A stretch of DNA of 64,000 nt. Source: Acephala macrosclerotiorum (lineage: Eukaryota; Ascomycota; Leotiomycetes; Helotiales; Mollisiaceae). Both the position numbers and the translations under genes were made by a program. The stretch covers positions 56,610 to 120,609 of the forward strand of contig MU119370.1 of the NCBI GenBank assembly GCA_014904845.1, read 5' to 3'. How positions within the stretch are numbered: the stretch's first letter is position 1; every line of letters starts with the position of its first letter. Shown piece after piece: positions 42,450-53,257 of this stretch. Under the pieces are notes generated by a model, which was not told the DNA's origin, did no database searches, and saw nothing but the letters and a program-made list of their open reading frames with translations.

Positions 42450-43226
42450 ATGATCCTGTCTCTACTTCTGCTCATTTCTGTCTCGGCGGCCTCAACCACC
42501 GTTGACTTCTCGAGCATACCAGGCTGCGCACGCAACTCTTGCTTCCCATTTCACGCTTCTAGCATTGGCTGCGCTCAATTCACAAAAGACTGCTTCTGCA
42601 ATCAAGCTTTAGCACCCATCAACTGCGCAAGCAAGAGCTGTGTAGGACAAGACTGGTTTGGTCTGGAAGATTGGTTCGACAAGATCTGTCCTTCTCCTCA
42701 ACTCGTCGATTTCAGCACACTACCAGCCTGCTCTCGAGAGTGTATCCGCAATGCTATTATTCCAGCTTGGTGCCCTGCTTTCAACAGTCCGACCCCCTCT
42801 GCGCCGACGATTACGAGGAATTGTTTCTGTCGTTTGAACGAAACTTTTACGAATTTGACGACTTGTTTGACGCAAGGCTGTTTGATGAATCAAACTCAAG
42901 CGGCGGCACGGCTGTATCAGGAGTATACTGAAGGGTGTTATTATAGCCCTGGCTATGAGCCTGATTCTGGGGGCACGAGTAATCAGGATCAGGTTGTGTC
43001 AGCGCCTGTGGGTGGTGGGGGAGAACACTTGTCCATGACAACGCTTTCGGCGATAGTGGGTCCGATAGCATCTATTGTTGTTATTATCAGCGGAGTATGG
43101 GGGTTTTATAAATGCTGTAGAAAGAAGGACAAGAGAGCGGTGCATTTTCATGGGAATTTGCAAGGGGCGACTGTTAATGTGTCGTCGAAAGGTGTCGATT
43201 TGCCTCCTTCATATTCTAGATACTAG
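42450..43226 (+). CDS. Single-pass membrane protein with two CFEM-like Cys8 domains
   Basis: Intronless, 258 residues. Signal peptide M-I-L-S-L-L-L-L-I-S-V-S-A-A. Module 1: G-C-A-R-N-S-C, G-C, D-C-F-C, N-C, S-C, I-C (eight Cys). Module 2: A-C-S-R-E-C, W-C, N-C-F-C, T-C, G-C, G-C (eight Cys). A Gly/Gln-rich stalk leads to one transmembrane helix (A-I-V-G-P-I-A-S-I-V-V-I-I-S-G-V-W-G-F) and a basic cytosolic tail (K-C-C-R-K-K-D-K-R) ending P-P-S-Y-S-R-Y, a possible WW-domain ligand. Same two-module ectodomain as the divergent gene at 41274, so the pair probably arose by inverted duplication. Confidence 0.72.
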   Translation: MILSLLLLISVSAASTTVDFSSIPGCARNSCFPFHASSIGCAQFTKDCFCNQALAPINCASKSCVGQDWFGLEDWFDKICPSPQLVDFSTLPACSRECIRNAIIPAWCPAFNSPTPSAPTITRNCFCRLNETFTNLTTCLTQGCLMNQTQAAARLYQEYTEGCYYSPGYEPDSGGTSNQDQVVSAPVGGGGEHLSMTTLSAIVGPIASIVVIISGVWGFYKCCRKKDKRAVHFHGNLQGATVNVSSKGVDLPPSYSRY

Positions 43227-43551
43227 CCGATTGGTATGCAGAAATAGAGGGCCGTGTGCATTATGAAATGAGCCAAGGTGCCAACGATCAAACCGCATTC
43301 CTTCTTGTTATGCTTTGCAGTCTTCAATGTTTACTCAGATCTGCGGCGAAGTCAACAAGGCCTATCCGAGCTATGACCTTTATGCTCAAGTTCTCAACGA
43401 TCGTTTCGACATGAAGCAGTCATTTTAAATTAGGAGAATATTGCTAAAGAAAATCTAAAAGACGCTGAAACAAAAACCCATGCCATTCGAAACTTTCCCC
43501 AAAACCCACCACCTCTTCCTGCGCACACGTTCGCCTTCGCCACCATCCTTA

Positions 43552-44013
43552 TCACCTAGTAATATCGAGAGCTATGGTATCTCCGGGAACGATAGCTATA
43601 ATAACGATCCTCCCATCCAATGCCATTTCTGTATCTGGATCCTTCATAAAGGCACTGTCTTGGTCGCTCAACAGTGTAAATGAACGGCTCGCGTACGTAT
43701 CGAGGACAATAGAGCAAAGTCTCAGTCTCGCGCTGGTGACGTCCTGCCAGCCAGCATCGATCGCAGGTACTGAATGTTGTTCTGGTCCAGATGCCGCAGA
43801 GGTAACAAGAACGACGGGATACCATTGATAATTGAAACTTTGTCTCGGGAAGATGTATGAAGACGTGTTTATGGAATGATTGTTTGTCGTTGGGTCTGAG
43901 GTTGAAGGTAAGTTGTAAGCGCTTCGACCGAGTTCTCGAATTGGGATTCTGGAAGGTTGTGTAGTAGCGACAGTAGCTGGGCTCGCTTTGAAGTTAGAGG
44001 TGCTTTGCTGTGT
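43552..44013 (-). other. Possible coding segment without a start codon
   Basis: A minus-strand frame is open for 153 codons and reads like protein near its end (W-Y-P-V-V-L-V-T-S-A-A-S-G-P-E-Q and M-A-L-D-G-R-I-V-I-I-A-I-V-P-G-D-T-I-A-L-D-I-T-R before TGA). No in-frame ATG exists, so an upstream exon would be needed. A candidate acceptor AACACAG lies just at its start but no in-frame donor was found. It may be the last exon of an unannotated or decayed gene. Another open frame on the same strand (43825-43556, Arg/Tyr-rich) overlaps it and seems less natural. Confidence 0.3.
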
Positions 44014-44696
44014 TTATTGGGCTTGTGTTCTGATTAAGCTGTGTAGTAGCGACAGTGATTAAGTTTATGCAGATGTGCAAAGAGAATGAAAGTCATCGGG
44101 GGCAGTTTCATCCAACTTATACGTTGCAACCATCACTCTCTTAACCCAAAGGTACGCCTGCCATTTGTCATCTGGATTGAATCAGCAGTTGCAAGGTCAG
44201 CAAAACGAGCAATGAGTTCCAAACCTGGCGTAACCGTCGTGACACCATGACAAGAGTTCCTAGCTCAGTTCCATGACCAGCTGTGTTAAAAAGAGCAAAA
44301 GGGTGCACCGCGCCATGAAATTTTATCGGCACAGTTGACCAATCTAGGCTCCCTAGTCATCGGACTTAATCAGGTCGAGGCTGAGTAGCTATATTGAGGT
44401 GTTGGGGGCCGGTTTGCTGGGCCTCGTGACAAATTCGAGGCTGAACCTGAACGATGTTGGATGCTGATTGGTGCTTGAAAGCGACGTCACCCCACTTGAT
44501 GAAGTCGTATTTTACAAGCTGTGGCGCAACTGAAGGTCTGCTTCTCGTCACCTGTCATCAGTGCCGAATTCGGGGACAAAGATGGGTGATCAGCGTGCTG
44601 TATTGTAGTGGTTCCTTCTCAGGGCATCTTAGATTCGCTAAATAGCCTAAACTCATAACTCGCCATGCACGTCTTTCAGGTGAGCAAATTTCACAA

Positions 44697-44957
44697 TTAA
44701 TCATCCAGTCTCGGTTTGAGTTTCGTTCTTCTCTCGTCCGGTTGACAATTTTGCTCGTAGAGGAAGTTCTGGGGAACTTTGACTAGAAGCTTACTCCTTC
44801 GGAATAGCTTTAATGATTGTACGCGAAGTTCAGCTTCCACAACCTGACCACCTGGCAAGCGAATTTGAGGCAGATCGTGGGTGAAGCACAGCGTCTCAAT
44901 CGCGAACTTCATGAAAATCGAGATTCGGTCTCTACGTGTCATCACGTTAGCAACCAT
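44697..44957 (-). other. Possible small gene or terminal exon, 86 codons
   Basis: ATG to stop, reading M-V-A-N-V-M-T-R-R-D-R..L-P-Q-I-R-L-P-G-G-Q-V-V-E-A-E-L and ending Y-E-Q-N-C-Q-P-D-E-R-R-T-K-L-K-P-R-L-D-D. The ending has the look of a conserved fungal C-terminus, but I cannot name a family and no further exon was identified. Confidence 0.25.
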
Positions 44958-45179
44958 GGCATCAAAGAATGGAGCCTACGAAGGAGCTAACTGGTGAGGT
45001 TGTTGCGTCTTTTGGAAGAAGATGGTATGTACAGTTAACGAATGACAGGCAATCTAGAGACATAAATAACATCTTGATGGCCTCAAACCTCAGGGAAAGA
45101 ATGATTTGAGGTATTTACCACTCGACCGAGAAAGTCCATATTATTGTCCCCCTTTCTCAGGATTTTGGACTGTATAGCT

Positions 45180-45859
45180 TCAAGAAATTGAAGTAACATT
45201 TACTTGAGGCCAGTTGATGCCGGTGTCTTTAGCGCCGATATTTCCCAGACCAGCACGGCTATACAGACCGGGTTGTTCGCAGTGGCCTTCATGTATTGAA
45301 GGTCGATGCACTCTTCTATTTAACAAGTCAGCTCTGGTCGTTATGGGGCCTAGAAGAAGACGCTTACAAGGACTTGATGCTGCAAGAGTAATCCTGACGT
45401 CTGCCATAACATCCCATTGTTGTCCGACTTCGGTCGCGGAGCAGTCCTTCAGGGAGATCGCAGCCATATCCCTCCAGTTACCCAACGATCTGCATTAGAT
45501 TCGAACATGTTCTAGGTTTTATCCTATGGCGATACTTACTTTTCGCACCTGCATCCAGACAAAAAGTCGTAGCTGCCAACCGAATCGTGGAGTTACCGTC
45601 ATTGAGGTACCATTGCTGATCTGGCTTATTGTTGAGGGTTTGACTAGAAAGATAAAGTTGTCAGATGAAATTTCGTAAAGGGAGGGTTGGGAAGGGAGGC
45701 GTACACAACAATCGTGGTACCGCTCTTAACTGGATTTTTGGGTGCAATGACGAGTTTAGTGTTTACCATCGAACTGAGGTACACTGTTCTATAACCAGCC
45801 GGGACCTGGGAAAAGCCAGTCGCGGCGAGCGTGAGCATAATCACAGTGTTTGCCAACAT
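45180..45859 (-). pseudogene. Secreted beta-trefoil (R-type) lectin-like protein, disrupted
   Basis: The ATG at 45859 opens a signal peptide (M-L-A-N-T-V-I-M-L-T-L-A-A-T-G-F-S). The carbohydrate-binding beta-trefoil pattern follows: Q-Q-W-Y-L repeats, F-C-L-D-A-G, V-G-Q-Q-W-D-V and E-C-I-D-L-Q-Y-M. Three introns are visible (GTACGC..CTAG, GTAAGT..GCAG and GTAAGC..ATAG), but splicing does not restore a protein. The second junction is off by one base. The third junction creates TAA where relatives have CAA (Gln). A one-base shift follows in the last exon before the stop at 45180. This domain alone is a sugar-binding module with no catalytic toxin part. Relic of a secreted lectin. Confidence 0.6.
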
Positions 45860-47215
45860 TTCGATTGCGTTTGTCTGTTTCTGAAGAAGAAGAAATAGCT
45901 GTTTTATCTGGGGAGATTCTGCTGGTGTTTTATTACCCCGCTTCCTATATCATCGCTGGCTAATTATTGATCAGGCGATTGGGATAAAGTCGCCAATTTC
46001 TGCAAACCCTTCTTTCCCCGCGTTAATATACTCGATTCTAGGGACTCCATGGAGGCGGATAGATCTTTTATGTCAAAACGAATAAACACTACTATAAATA
46101 AACTTTCAAATAAATTGCAATTCAACACGCCCGGTAGCCTGTATTATGCTTAATCTGCTTAGGCTGCTCAGCTGACCAAAATCGGGACATGAATTCGTTC
46201 TGCCAGGGAAGATCTCGATGCAATGCCAAAGAATGAGACCAGAAAGTTCATGATGAGAGACGCTTGCTTTGGCTGTCATGTTTCTCGTATTCAGGATTGA
46301 AGCACTTCACCTTTTGCTTGGAACGTCGCCAATAGAACCCATAAGACCGTCACTGGCAGCTCAGAACTGCTGATTGCGAGGTAGGACTTCTTACAATTGG
46401 AGACAAAGCCAAAGCGCCATCGCCATGAACACGTTGAATACTTCGAGTTGTGACATCGACGGCCGAAAGATCCGCGTGAGCTTATGACGGGAATCAGACT
46501 TGTGTTGGCGAGAACGCTCCAGCACAGCCCCCCTGAATCCCACAAGCGAAGCACTGTAAGCTAAGCGAGCCTCACGAACAAACGTCTCTTGCTTTGGATA
46601 TAAAACGTCCGTTATAAAATAGAGGAAGGTTGAAAGGACTTGCGACTTCATATGTTGGGCCCCCGTAAATGCATACTTCTTATTATGTTAGAGCTTTAGG
46701 TTTCTGGTTTTATCTGGCAGTGATAGGCGGGTAAGAAACTAAAAAAAGGTTTGAGGACCCTGGGTGCATTGACGGCTGCGCCTTGCTTCCCAGAGTGCCG
46801 TAAACCGTGAGCCTCATTGCGCCACAGAAAAGTCATGCAAGAGCACTGGACTGCTCACGTAGGGTGCATAGCCGCAGGTTCGTACCTAAATACCAATCGG
46901 AATGGGACAGCAATTTTAGTGAGCAATCAACAACTGAAACATACCTCCGCCTTGTCAAAGCCAAGGCGCGGCACATAATCTTGCGAAACAATCGTAGATA
47001 GAATGTCTATTGCTGGGAGGTAACGTCAAAATTCGCACGATTCGTTTCCGCTGACATGGGAACCTCGCACTGGAAAACCTGAGCATGAAAAACTCTACAT
47101 AGGTCAATCTCAAGTATAATTTCGCTGGCAGCTACCCAGAAAAGGACTTTTCTTGCCTCCACGCCATACCACCAACACCATAGACAATAAAGTTCTCTTT
47201 AACTCAGCAACCAAG
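45860..47215. other. Intergenic, no supported gene
   Basis: Upstream region of the lectin relic on the left and of the zinc-finger-like gene on the right. Several short frames of both strands overlap here without motifs. No RNA gene recognised. Confidence 0.45.
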
Positions 47216-47911
47216 ATGTCAGGCCGACACAGCGAATATCCTGAAGACGTTGACTCAAAAATATCTTCATCGAGAGCATCGAGCTTGCATATCAGCGATG
47301 AAGACGAAGTCTACTCTCAAGACAATCAAGCAAATCGAGGTCCCCGCCTCAGCAGGTGGTCTGCGGGTTACCAGGGTCCTCCATCATACCGTTCGAGATT
47401 GACAGCTCCTCCCATGAATCAAGAGCGAGATCCATCAAACATCTCGAGAATGGAAGATCTATCCTTCAATCGACCTCTAAGTCAACCAGCTTATGTTGAC
47501 TCCCGAAAATTTTCGAACCTCAACTTTCAAAGTCCAGTCTTTATGTCAAATGATGGTAGCAGCATCCCGCGCACGCCTCAACGTCGATGTCGGACCTGCG
47601 GTCAGATGCTAGAACCCGATAGTGATCATGATGAAAAATACCCCGAAAAGTGCAGGAAACATAGTGTTTGCTTGAAGCGGGAAGGGTGGATTGGACATTT
47701 CTCAAGGGAAGGTCACAGAAGATGTCCTCTGAGGGGCTGTGAGAAAGCTGGCGTTGACTTTGGGAGCACTGAGAGGTTCTTGCAACATTGGAAAAATAAA
47801 CATGAAGATAAGTGTTGGTATTGGGAGACGAAGAGACATCTGTTTGGAGGACCGACGAGGGAGAAGGTCAAGTGGAATGGAAAGCTGAATTACGTGCCAG
47901 ATGGATACTAG
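47216..47911 (+). CDS. Zinc-finger-like protein with C-terminal Cys/His modules
   Basis: Intronless, 231 residues. The first 135 residues are polar and disordered with Ser/Arg repeats (S-S-S-R-A-S-S-L) and acidic S-D-E-D-E. The C-terminal 95 residues are Cys/His-rich: R-C-R-T-C-G-Q-M, E-K-C-R-K-H-S-V-C, H-R-R-C-P-L-R-G-C and F-L-Q-H-W-K-N-K-H-E-D-K-C-W-Y-W. The C-P-L..G-C..F..H-x4-H spacing resembles a divergent C2H2 finger. No signal peptide, so a nuclear or cytosolic role is likely. ATG at 47216 is the first real start; upstream codons of the frame have none. Function unknown. Confidence 0.7.
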   Translation: MSGRHSEYPEDVDSKISSSRASSLHISDEDEVYSQDNQANRGPRLSRWSAGYQGPPSYRSRLTAPPMNQERDPSNISRMEDLSFNRPLSQPAYVDSRKFSNLNFQSPVFMSNDGSSIPRTPQRRCRTCGQMLEPDSDHDEKYPEKCRKHSVCLKREGWIGHFSREGHRRCPLRGCEKAGVDFGSTERFLQHWKNKHEDKCWYWETKRHLFGGPTREKVKWNGKLNYVPDGY

Positions 47912-48102
47912 ATTGGTGGCTAATATAAGATCTTCGTTTTATTCCTGCCCCTTCTTTTTGTCTCTTTACTTCTCTCTTGTCCCACGACCCATGCACTCCT
48001 CCATAAGTGCGCATCGTTACACTGAATGCCTGACACAACTATACGTGTATAGAATCTCCCACTTGTCTCTGATCCCAACATTAGAATCAAGTATATCCAC
48101 CG

Positions 48103-49121
48103 CTCATTCAATGCTCATATATATTTTCGGCTCCGGTGAAGCTGGGTGGCGAGGCTCTGGACTTCCCGCCTCGCTCTCCATTTCCGCAATCATTAGACCT
48201 GGACCATTCTAGGCATGCACTATCTGGTTCGTGAGATAACTCGCATGTGGATCAGCTCTCGCAGTGGGCTCACCAGGTTCGTACATTCCTGGCGTCGTTC
48301 TATTCATTTTCTTTATCAAGAACACCAAAGCCAGAACGAAAGCGAAGGTTAAAGCCCCACCACCTATGATGATACCGGCAATGGCACCTCCACCAAGAGT
48401 TGCTGTTGGTGTAGAGCTTGGAGCAGAGTTTGGGGTTTGGGACGAGGTGGGTGTTGTGGTATAGATGCTACTGGAAGGAGTAACCGTTGCACCAGCGACG
48501 ACAGTCGAGGCGACAAAACCCGATGGTAAAGCCGTTTCTGTCCCAGTAACAACTCCACTCGACACGACACCCTCGTACAAAGCGCAGTTTCCACGTATCG
48601 CTTCAGGGCAAGCTTCATTACTACAGATGCTCTCCAATTTCTCGTTGACGGGAAGTCCACAGGCGTAATTGAATGCCGCATTATGAACAGCATCGCGTTA
48701 CTGCCGATAAGGTGATCAAAAGAGCGGATGCTTGATAACTATATGGGGAAGCGAAAGCCTGAGGAGATTTGGGTTCCCCGTCCCTTCGAGGCTCAAATCT
48801 TTGGTATTGGTAAGGTTCTGGAGGGCGCAGAATGTTTCGGACAAGACTTTGTTTTGGAGGGTCTTGCGGTTGAACTTTCATCACTGAGGGCAACTCCCCT
48901 CCCCAATTCAAGGCATTGTGGACGGCAGTCTCACTTAATATGGCCGTTACCTGCGGCGGGACCCGAAAGCGCACAAGGATGTACTTTGCATGCGGGATTT
49001 GCGCAAGAGAATTGCAGAATCTTGAACACTTAAGCCAAGCATGGGCTGCTCGAAAATGCAAAGCAGAGAACCTTGTTATGCAGCTAATAACCCTTTTGGC
49101 ATTCAACCATATAACGAACAC
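48103..49121 (-). pseudogene. Ser/Thr-rich single-pass membrane protein, disrupted
   Basis: The best-preserved part (48637-48209) encodes a Cys-containing ectodomain end (S-I-C-S-N-E-A-C-P-E-A), a Ser/Thr/Pro stalk, a membrane helix G-A-I-A-G-I-I-I-G-G-G-A-L-T-F-A-F-V-L-A-L-V-F-L-I-K-K and a tail R-A-D-P-H-A-S-Y. TAG at 48211-48209 then replaces the Trp that the paralogue at 53258 has before N-G-P, and the frame goes on to I-A-E-M-E-S-E-A-G-S-P-E and a stop at about 48103. Upstream (49121-48681) the frame shifts near 48690. The two lesions indicate a pseudogene. The stalk-helix-tail architecture suggests a cell-surface protein; exact family unknown. Confidence 0.6.
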
Positions 49122-50440
49122 TTTCTAAGCAATTTTCAACCACAAAGTAAGTTGCAAGTCGAGCTTAAAAAAAAAAAAAAACGGCTCTCGTATGTTGTAA
49201 ATCGATGTTAGAGAGAAATTCACGACGGAATCTTACATAGCGAAAATCAAAACCGACGCTTTACAGAAAGGTCTATTGCATATACAAAATAGAATTGTGA
49301 CGATTTATTCGACGATATAGAGAGAATGTCGGTCCTCATAGTAGTATTATGGGAAAGCGATGGCACAATCCAATTGTCCGTTCACTCTGTGCTTCTCTTC
49401 TGTCTTGGGATCTTTGTCTGGTATACAGTAACTTCACAGAAGATTTCCGTTTCTAAAACGTGTCCTTCGGTCCTATGATTCTAGCATTGGGCAGATACTC
49501 AGCTCACTGAATGCTCGGTCTCGGCTCCGGCGTTGTGAAAGGCCTCTCCCGGGCTATCTTTCCGGTTACTCTTACTTGCTCCTTTCATTTGTCCCTTTTA
49601 GATCTCCTGTTCGAGCTCCGGGTCTTGTAACTTCTATCCTAGCTATCTATCTATCGATGCAAAGTGCCCTATTGTTTTTCTTCCTAGCCAAATTTGGGGG
49701 AAAACAGCCATTCTGAAGGCGGCCTTGATTCGATACCGGGATGTGGGGCCGCCATCGGGTCTCAGGGTTTTGCTCCACGTCGTGAAGCCGCGTCGCTTCG
49801 CTAGCCGCTGATAGGAATAACTACCAGGAGTCAGATAGAGGGGAATGGATAGAAGCAGTCATTGGATCACTATATGCACGGTTCAATGGTTGTTACAAGG
49901 GATGGATTGGAATCTAAGAGAGATGTGAAGGGCGAGGTTTAAATATAGGCTCGGGTGGTTCTAAAAGAAGCGATTCCCGCTAGCGCCAAATTAGCCTCAA
50001 CCCCGCAAAAGACTCTCAGCTGGTTTAGCATTCGTATTTCAGCTTGTTCAGCTTTCATTGCTGCATATAGTACTGCCTACGTACGCAGTGGATATATAAA
50101 CCTCCTGTTCTTCCATCCATTTTTGGACCTTAGAAAATTCAATACGATCAGATTATACTCAAGTCCATGTGTGACGCTCCCACGGTTGTAACTGAATTAT
50201 CCAGCTATCATAACAGATTGACTGCACAGAGATAAGCTGGGATCCAATTCGATCTGCCTGGTTGGTTCTTTTGCACCTTGTCAAAGCAATAAATACGAAG
50301 AGGTGGTACTCTTCGGGACGTTTCATACCCAGCGGTACACAGCATCGAGCTATTAATCATACTTTAGGAGCGCCATCGTTCCGTGTCCGAGGGGAGCTTG
50401 TCTTAAGCCGCTCAGGAACACGTTTTGTTGCTCCGATATA
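49122..50440. other. Intergenic, 1.3 kb, no supported gene
   Basis: Contains a 15-base A run at 49167-49181 and a TCTATC-like run near 49643. The right part is the promoter of the HET gene. No coding sequence supported. Confidence 0.5.
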
Positions 50441-52585
50441 ATGGACCGATACCAATATAAACCGCTGGCTTCAAGCGGCAAACAGATCCGACTCGTGGTT
50501 CTACACCCCCGTGTGCCATCCCGCCCCGAGGAGATTCGGGTGAGCATCTTCGAAACTCCCTTGGAAGCTGAACGCCGTGTCTGGCCAGACTTTATGGCTT
50601 TGTCGTACGTGTGGGGAGATGCGAACGATAGACGAGATCTGATAGTCGTTGACTTAAACGACGACCCGGGCGCCCACCACCTTGCCTCCCCCAAGCGTCT
50701 CGGAGTAACTGCCAATCTAGCGGAAGCATTGACACACCTTCCATGGCCTGATAGTCACAGCATCCTCTGGATCGATGCCATCTGTATAAACCAGGAGGAT
50801 ATGGATGAACGAGCCGAGCAGGTGAAGTTAATGGCAGAGATATACACGTCGGCATCGCGAGTGCTCGCTTGGCTCGGCCCGTCAACGCATGATAGTAACT
50901 TGGCCATGAACTTGCTGCACCGTATCAGCGACTCGATCGACGTAGACTGGACTTCGCTCGAAATCCGCACCAAGGATTCACAATGGACCAGGGAGAGCAC
51001 CTTGGCTTCCATGTACTTCCGGCTTCTTCTGGATCTGACCTTCAGCCTGCCCTGGGACGGCTCAGAATCCCAAGCACTCGAGAGCTTTTTCAACCGGCCA
51101 TGGTTCGAGAGGCTGTGGATCCGGCAGGAAATCACTCTCGGGGCAGAGCGTGCTGTCTTGATATGCGGTTCCTCGTCTATCCATTGGTCAGCGTTCCGAA
51201 AGGCAGCCATTTTTCTTAACATGAAGGTCAAGGACCCCAGGCACCCAAGATTTGAGCGCTGGAGGGCTAGGACTGCCCTCGTGGCCGATACTTGCATACA
51301 TGCTAAGACGTGGCTTGGGCAGCTGCTACGCCAGATGCAGCGGGCGGCATGCGCGGATCCCCGCGATAGAGTCTACGGCATCATGGGCATTTTGCCAACC
51401 GTGTCGAAGGGCTTGGCGGACAAGATACGTCCCGACTACCAGAAACCCGTGATGTTGGTCTACCAGGAGCTACTTCTTGCCGAGATGGCGGTGACGGGCC
51501 GGGCCGACTTGTTGTCGGAGTGTCTCATGCCCAGAGACTCCCCCGCCCCGACCTGGGGTCCCTCTTGGGTACCGAATTGGACTGTAAAGCGGGAGTGGGA
51601 CCTATACATGACGCAGCAGTGCGCCGATGGCCAGTCAGCGGTGGCAGCGTCTTGCGCGGATCAGGGAACGTTGCGAATTAAGGGCGTCCTCGTAGCCACT
51701 ATAGTCGACATGCTGGAATTCCCACCACTCATCGTCGACAATATCGCGGAGCCTCTAGATATGCCACCCGTAGTGGCTCTTATCAAGGAGATCGCGGAGA
51801 AGCTCGATCTCTCCGATATAGCACATTACCGCCCGTCATGGGGTACCATCCTCGAAGCGCTCTGCTATGCATTCTCGGGCGGTGGCCATCTCAAGGATCA
51901 CCTTTCGGGCCAGATGGTCAACAGCTCCACGCCAAGCATGGCACAGTTCAAGCGCTTGGTCAAGTTCGCGCTCGAATTTAACGATAACGCGTCCGCTCCA
52001 GAGCCCGACGCAGACGTAAAAGCAGATGTCCTGCTATGCACGGGAAGCATGTTCCACGCCTGCAGGGAGCGCGCGCTGCTCATCACAAGGGAAGGCTACG
52101 TCGGGGCGGGGCCCGCAGCTGCACAACCTGGGGACAAGATCGCCGTGATGCTGGGGTGCATGCGGCCCTTAGTCCTGCGGCCGCAAAAGAGGCTGGGGAA
52201 CTTCACCACCGCTAGCGATACTGAACATGATACTAACACATACACCGTCGTCGGGCCCTGCAATGCGCACGGCTTGAATTGGGGAGAGGCCTTGCTCGGC
52301 CCCCTACCGGATGGCGTAACTTTTATCTGGAGCCCTTCTGGGCCATCCGGTGACGCGGGTCCTGCGTTCAGAAATAGTCACACGGGAGAGGAGACTGTAG
52401 CAGACCCCCGGATTGACTGGGAATTGTTGAAAACCGACAGCGAGGAACGTGCGTTCGTGCAGAGGGCGGCGGCGGCTACCATGTCGGGTCCAGGTGAGGC
52501 AGATGATGTAACATTCTATAGGAGGCCGAATGCGGGATACTTTGAAAGGAAGGGCGTTACGTTGGGGAATCTCGATTTTGTGTAG
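50441..52585 (+). CDS. HET-domain protein (heterokaryon incompatibility family)
   Basis: Intronless, 714 residues. The HET domain occupies about residues 50-220: F-M-A-L-S-Y-V-W-G-D, then L-W-I-D-A-I-C-I-N-Q-E-D-M-D-E-R-A-E-Q-V, Y-T-S-A-S-R-V-L-A-W-L-G and F-F-N-R-P-W-F-E-R-L-W-I-R-Q-E. HET proteins trigger cell death after fusion of unlike hyphae and may act in innate defence. The remaining 490 residues match the usual variable C-terminal half (D-P-R-D-R-V-Y-G-I-M-G-I-L-P, typical of the family, at about 305). G+C looks higher than in the neighbours, and the gene has no introns, whereas the neighbouring decayed genes have them. Expression, partners and alleles cannot be inferred. Confidence 0.88.
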   Translation: MDRYQYKPLASSGKQIRLVVLHPRVPSRPEEIRVSIFETPLEAERRVWPDFMALSYVWGDANDRRDLIVVDLNDDPGAHHLASPKRLGVTANLAEALTHLPWPDSHSILWIDAICINQEDMDERAEQVKLMAEIYTSASRVLAWLGPSTHDSNLAMNLLHRISDSIDVDWTSLEIRTKDSQWTRESTLASMYFRLLLDLTFSLPWDGSESQALESFFNRPWFERLWIRQEITLGAERAVLICGSSSIHWSAFRKAAIFLNMKVKDPRHPRFERWRARTALVADTCIHAKTWLGQLLRQMQRAACADPRDRVYGIMGILPTVSKGLADKIRPDYQKPVMLVYQELLLAEMAVTGRADLLSECLMPRDSPAPTWGPSWVPNWTVKREWDLYMTQQCADGQSAVAASCADQGTLRIKGVLVATIVDMLEFPPLIVDNIAEPLDMPPVVALIKEIAEKLDLSDIAHYRPSWGTILEALCYAFSGGGHLKDHLSGQMVNSSTPSMAQFKRLVKFALEFNDNASAPEPDADVKADVLLCTGSMFHACRERALLITREGYVGAGPAAAQPGDKIAVMLGCMRPLVLRPQKRLGNFTTASDTEHDTNTYTVVGPCNAHGLNWGEALLGPLPDGVTFIWSPSGPSGDAGPAFRNSHTGEETVADPRIDWELLKTDSEERAFVQRAAAATMSGPGEADDVTFYRRPNAGYFERKGVTLGNLDFV

Positions 52586-53257
52586 TGGCTGTGTAGTGGC
52601 TATGGAGTGCTAGTTGACCAAATCGAAAAGGGAGATAGATAGAGTCGTTTCGTTGATTTAGATGATAAAAATTCGCCATGCTCTTCGATACATACATTGC
52701 CGTGAGAAGCTAGTTCTGACCAGAGTTGTTGAAAGGCAGTGGTGAATGCGAGGGCCCTGGAAACAGCCCATGAAGCTTTTACGCTTCGTAATTGCATTTA
52801 TATGTTCAAGGTTGTTTGCTAGGCTGGCAACTGGAGTAGTACTTCGTAGCCTCAGCCACGCACTGTATTAGCCATATTTGGCCCTGTACTTCGTACATTG
52901 AGGCTCTTATCAGCTTGTCCGGCTCTGGAGGAACATTACGCCAAGCGAACCACCCCTTCGAACGAAGTATCGATCAGTTCTACCCTAACTTCAAACCATT
53001 ATAGAAAGCTCAAATTAAGAGCTTTTAGGCTGAAACTTGGATCTTCGGACAGATATAAAGCAGATCACAAGAGCATCTTGTATTGTGAAAATTGGAATTA
53101 ACAGATACTTTACAAGAAGGTAAATTGAATGTAGAAGATAGAACTGTGATGTCCGTTCACGTTGGGATCCTTGTCTGATATAAAGTAACTTCACACATCT
53201 CAGCTTGCAAAACGAGTCCTTCGGTCCATATTATTCTACATTGAGCAGTTCATTAGC
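52586..53257. other. Intergenic, no supported gene
   Basis: Downstream regions of the HET gene and of the convergent membrane-protein relic. Part of it (53150-53260) resembles 49370-49510 (GATCCTTGTCTG.TATA..GTAACTTCACA and CTTCGGTCC.AT.ATTCTA), in both cases 3' of the paralogous membrane-protein genes. Confidence 0.45.
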
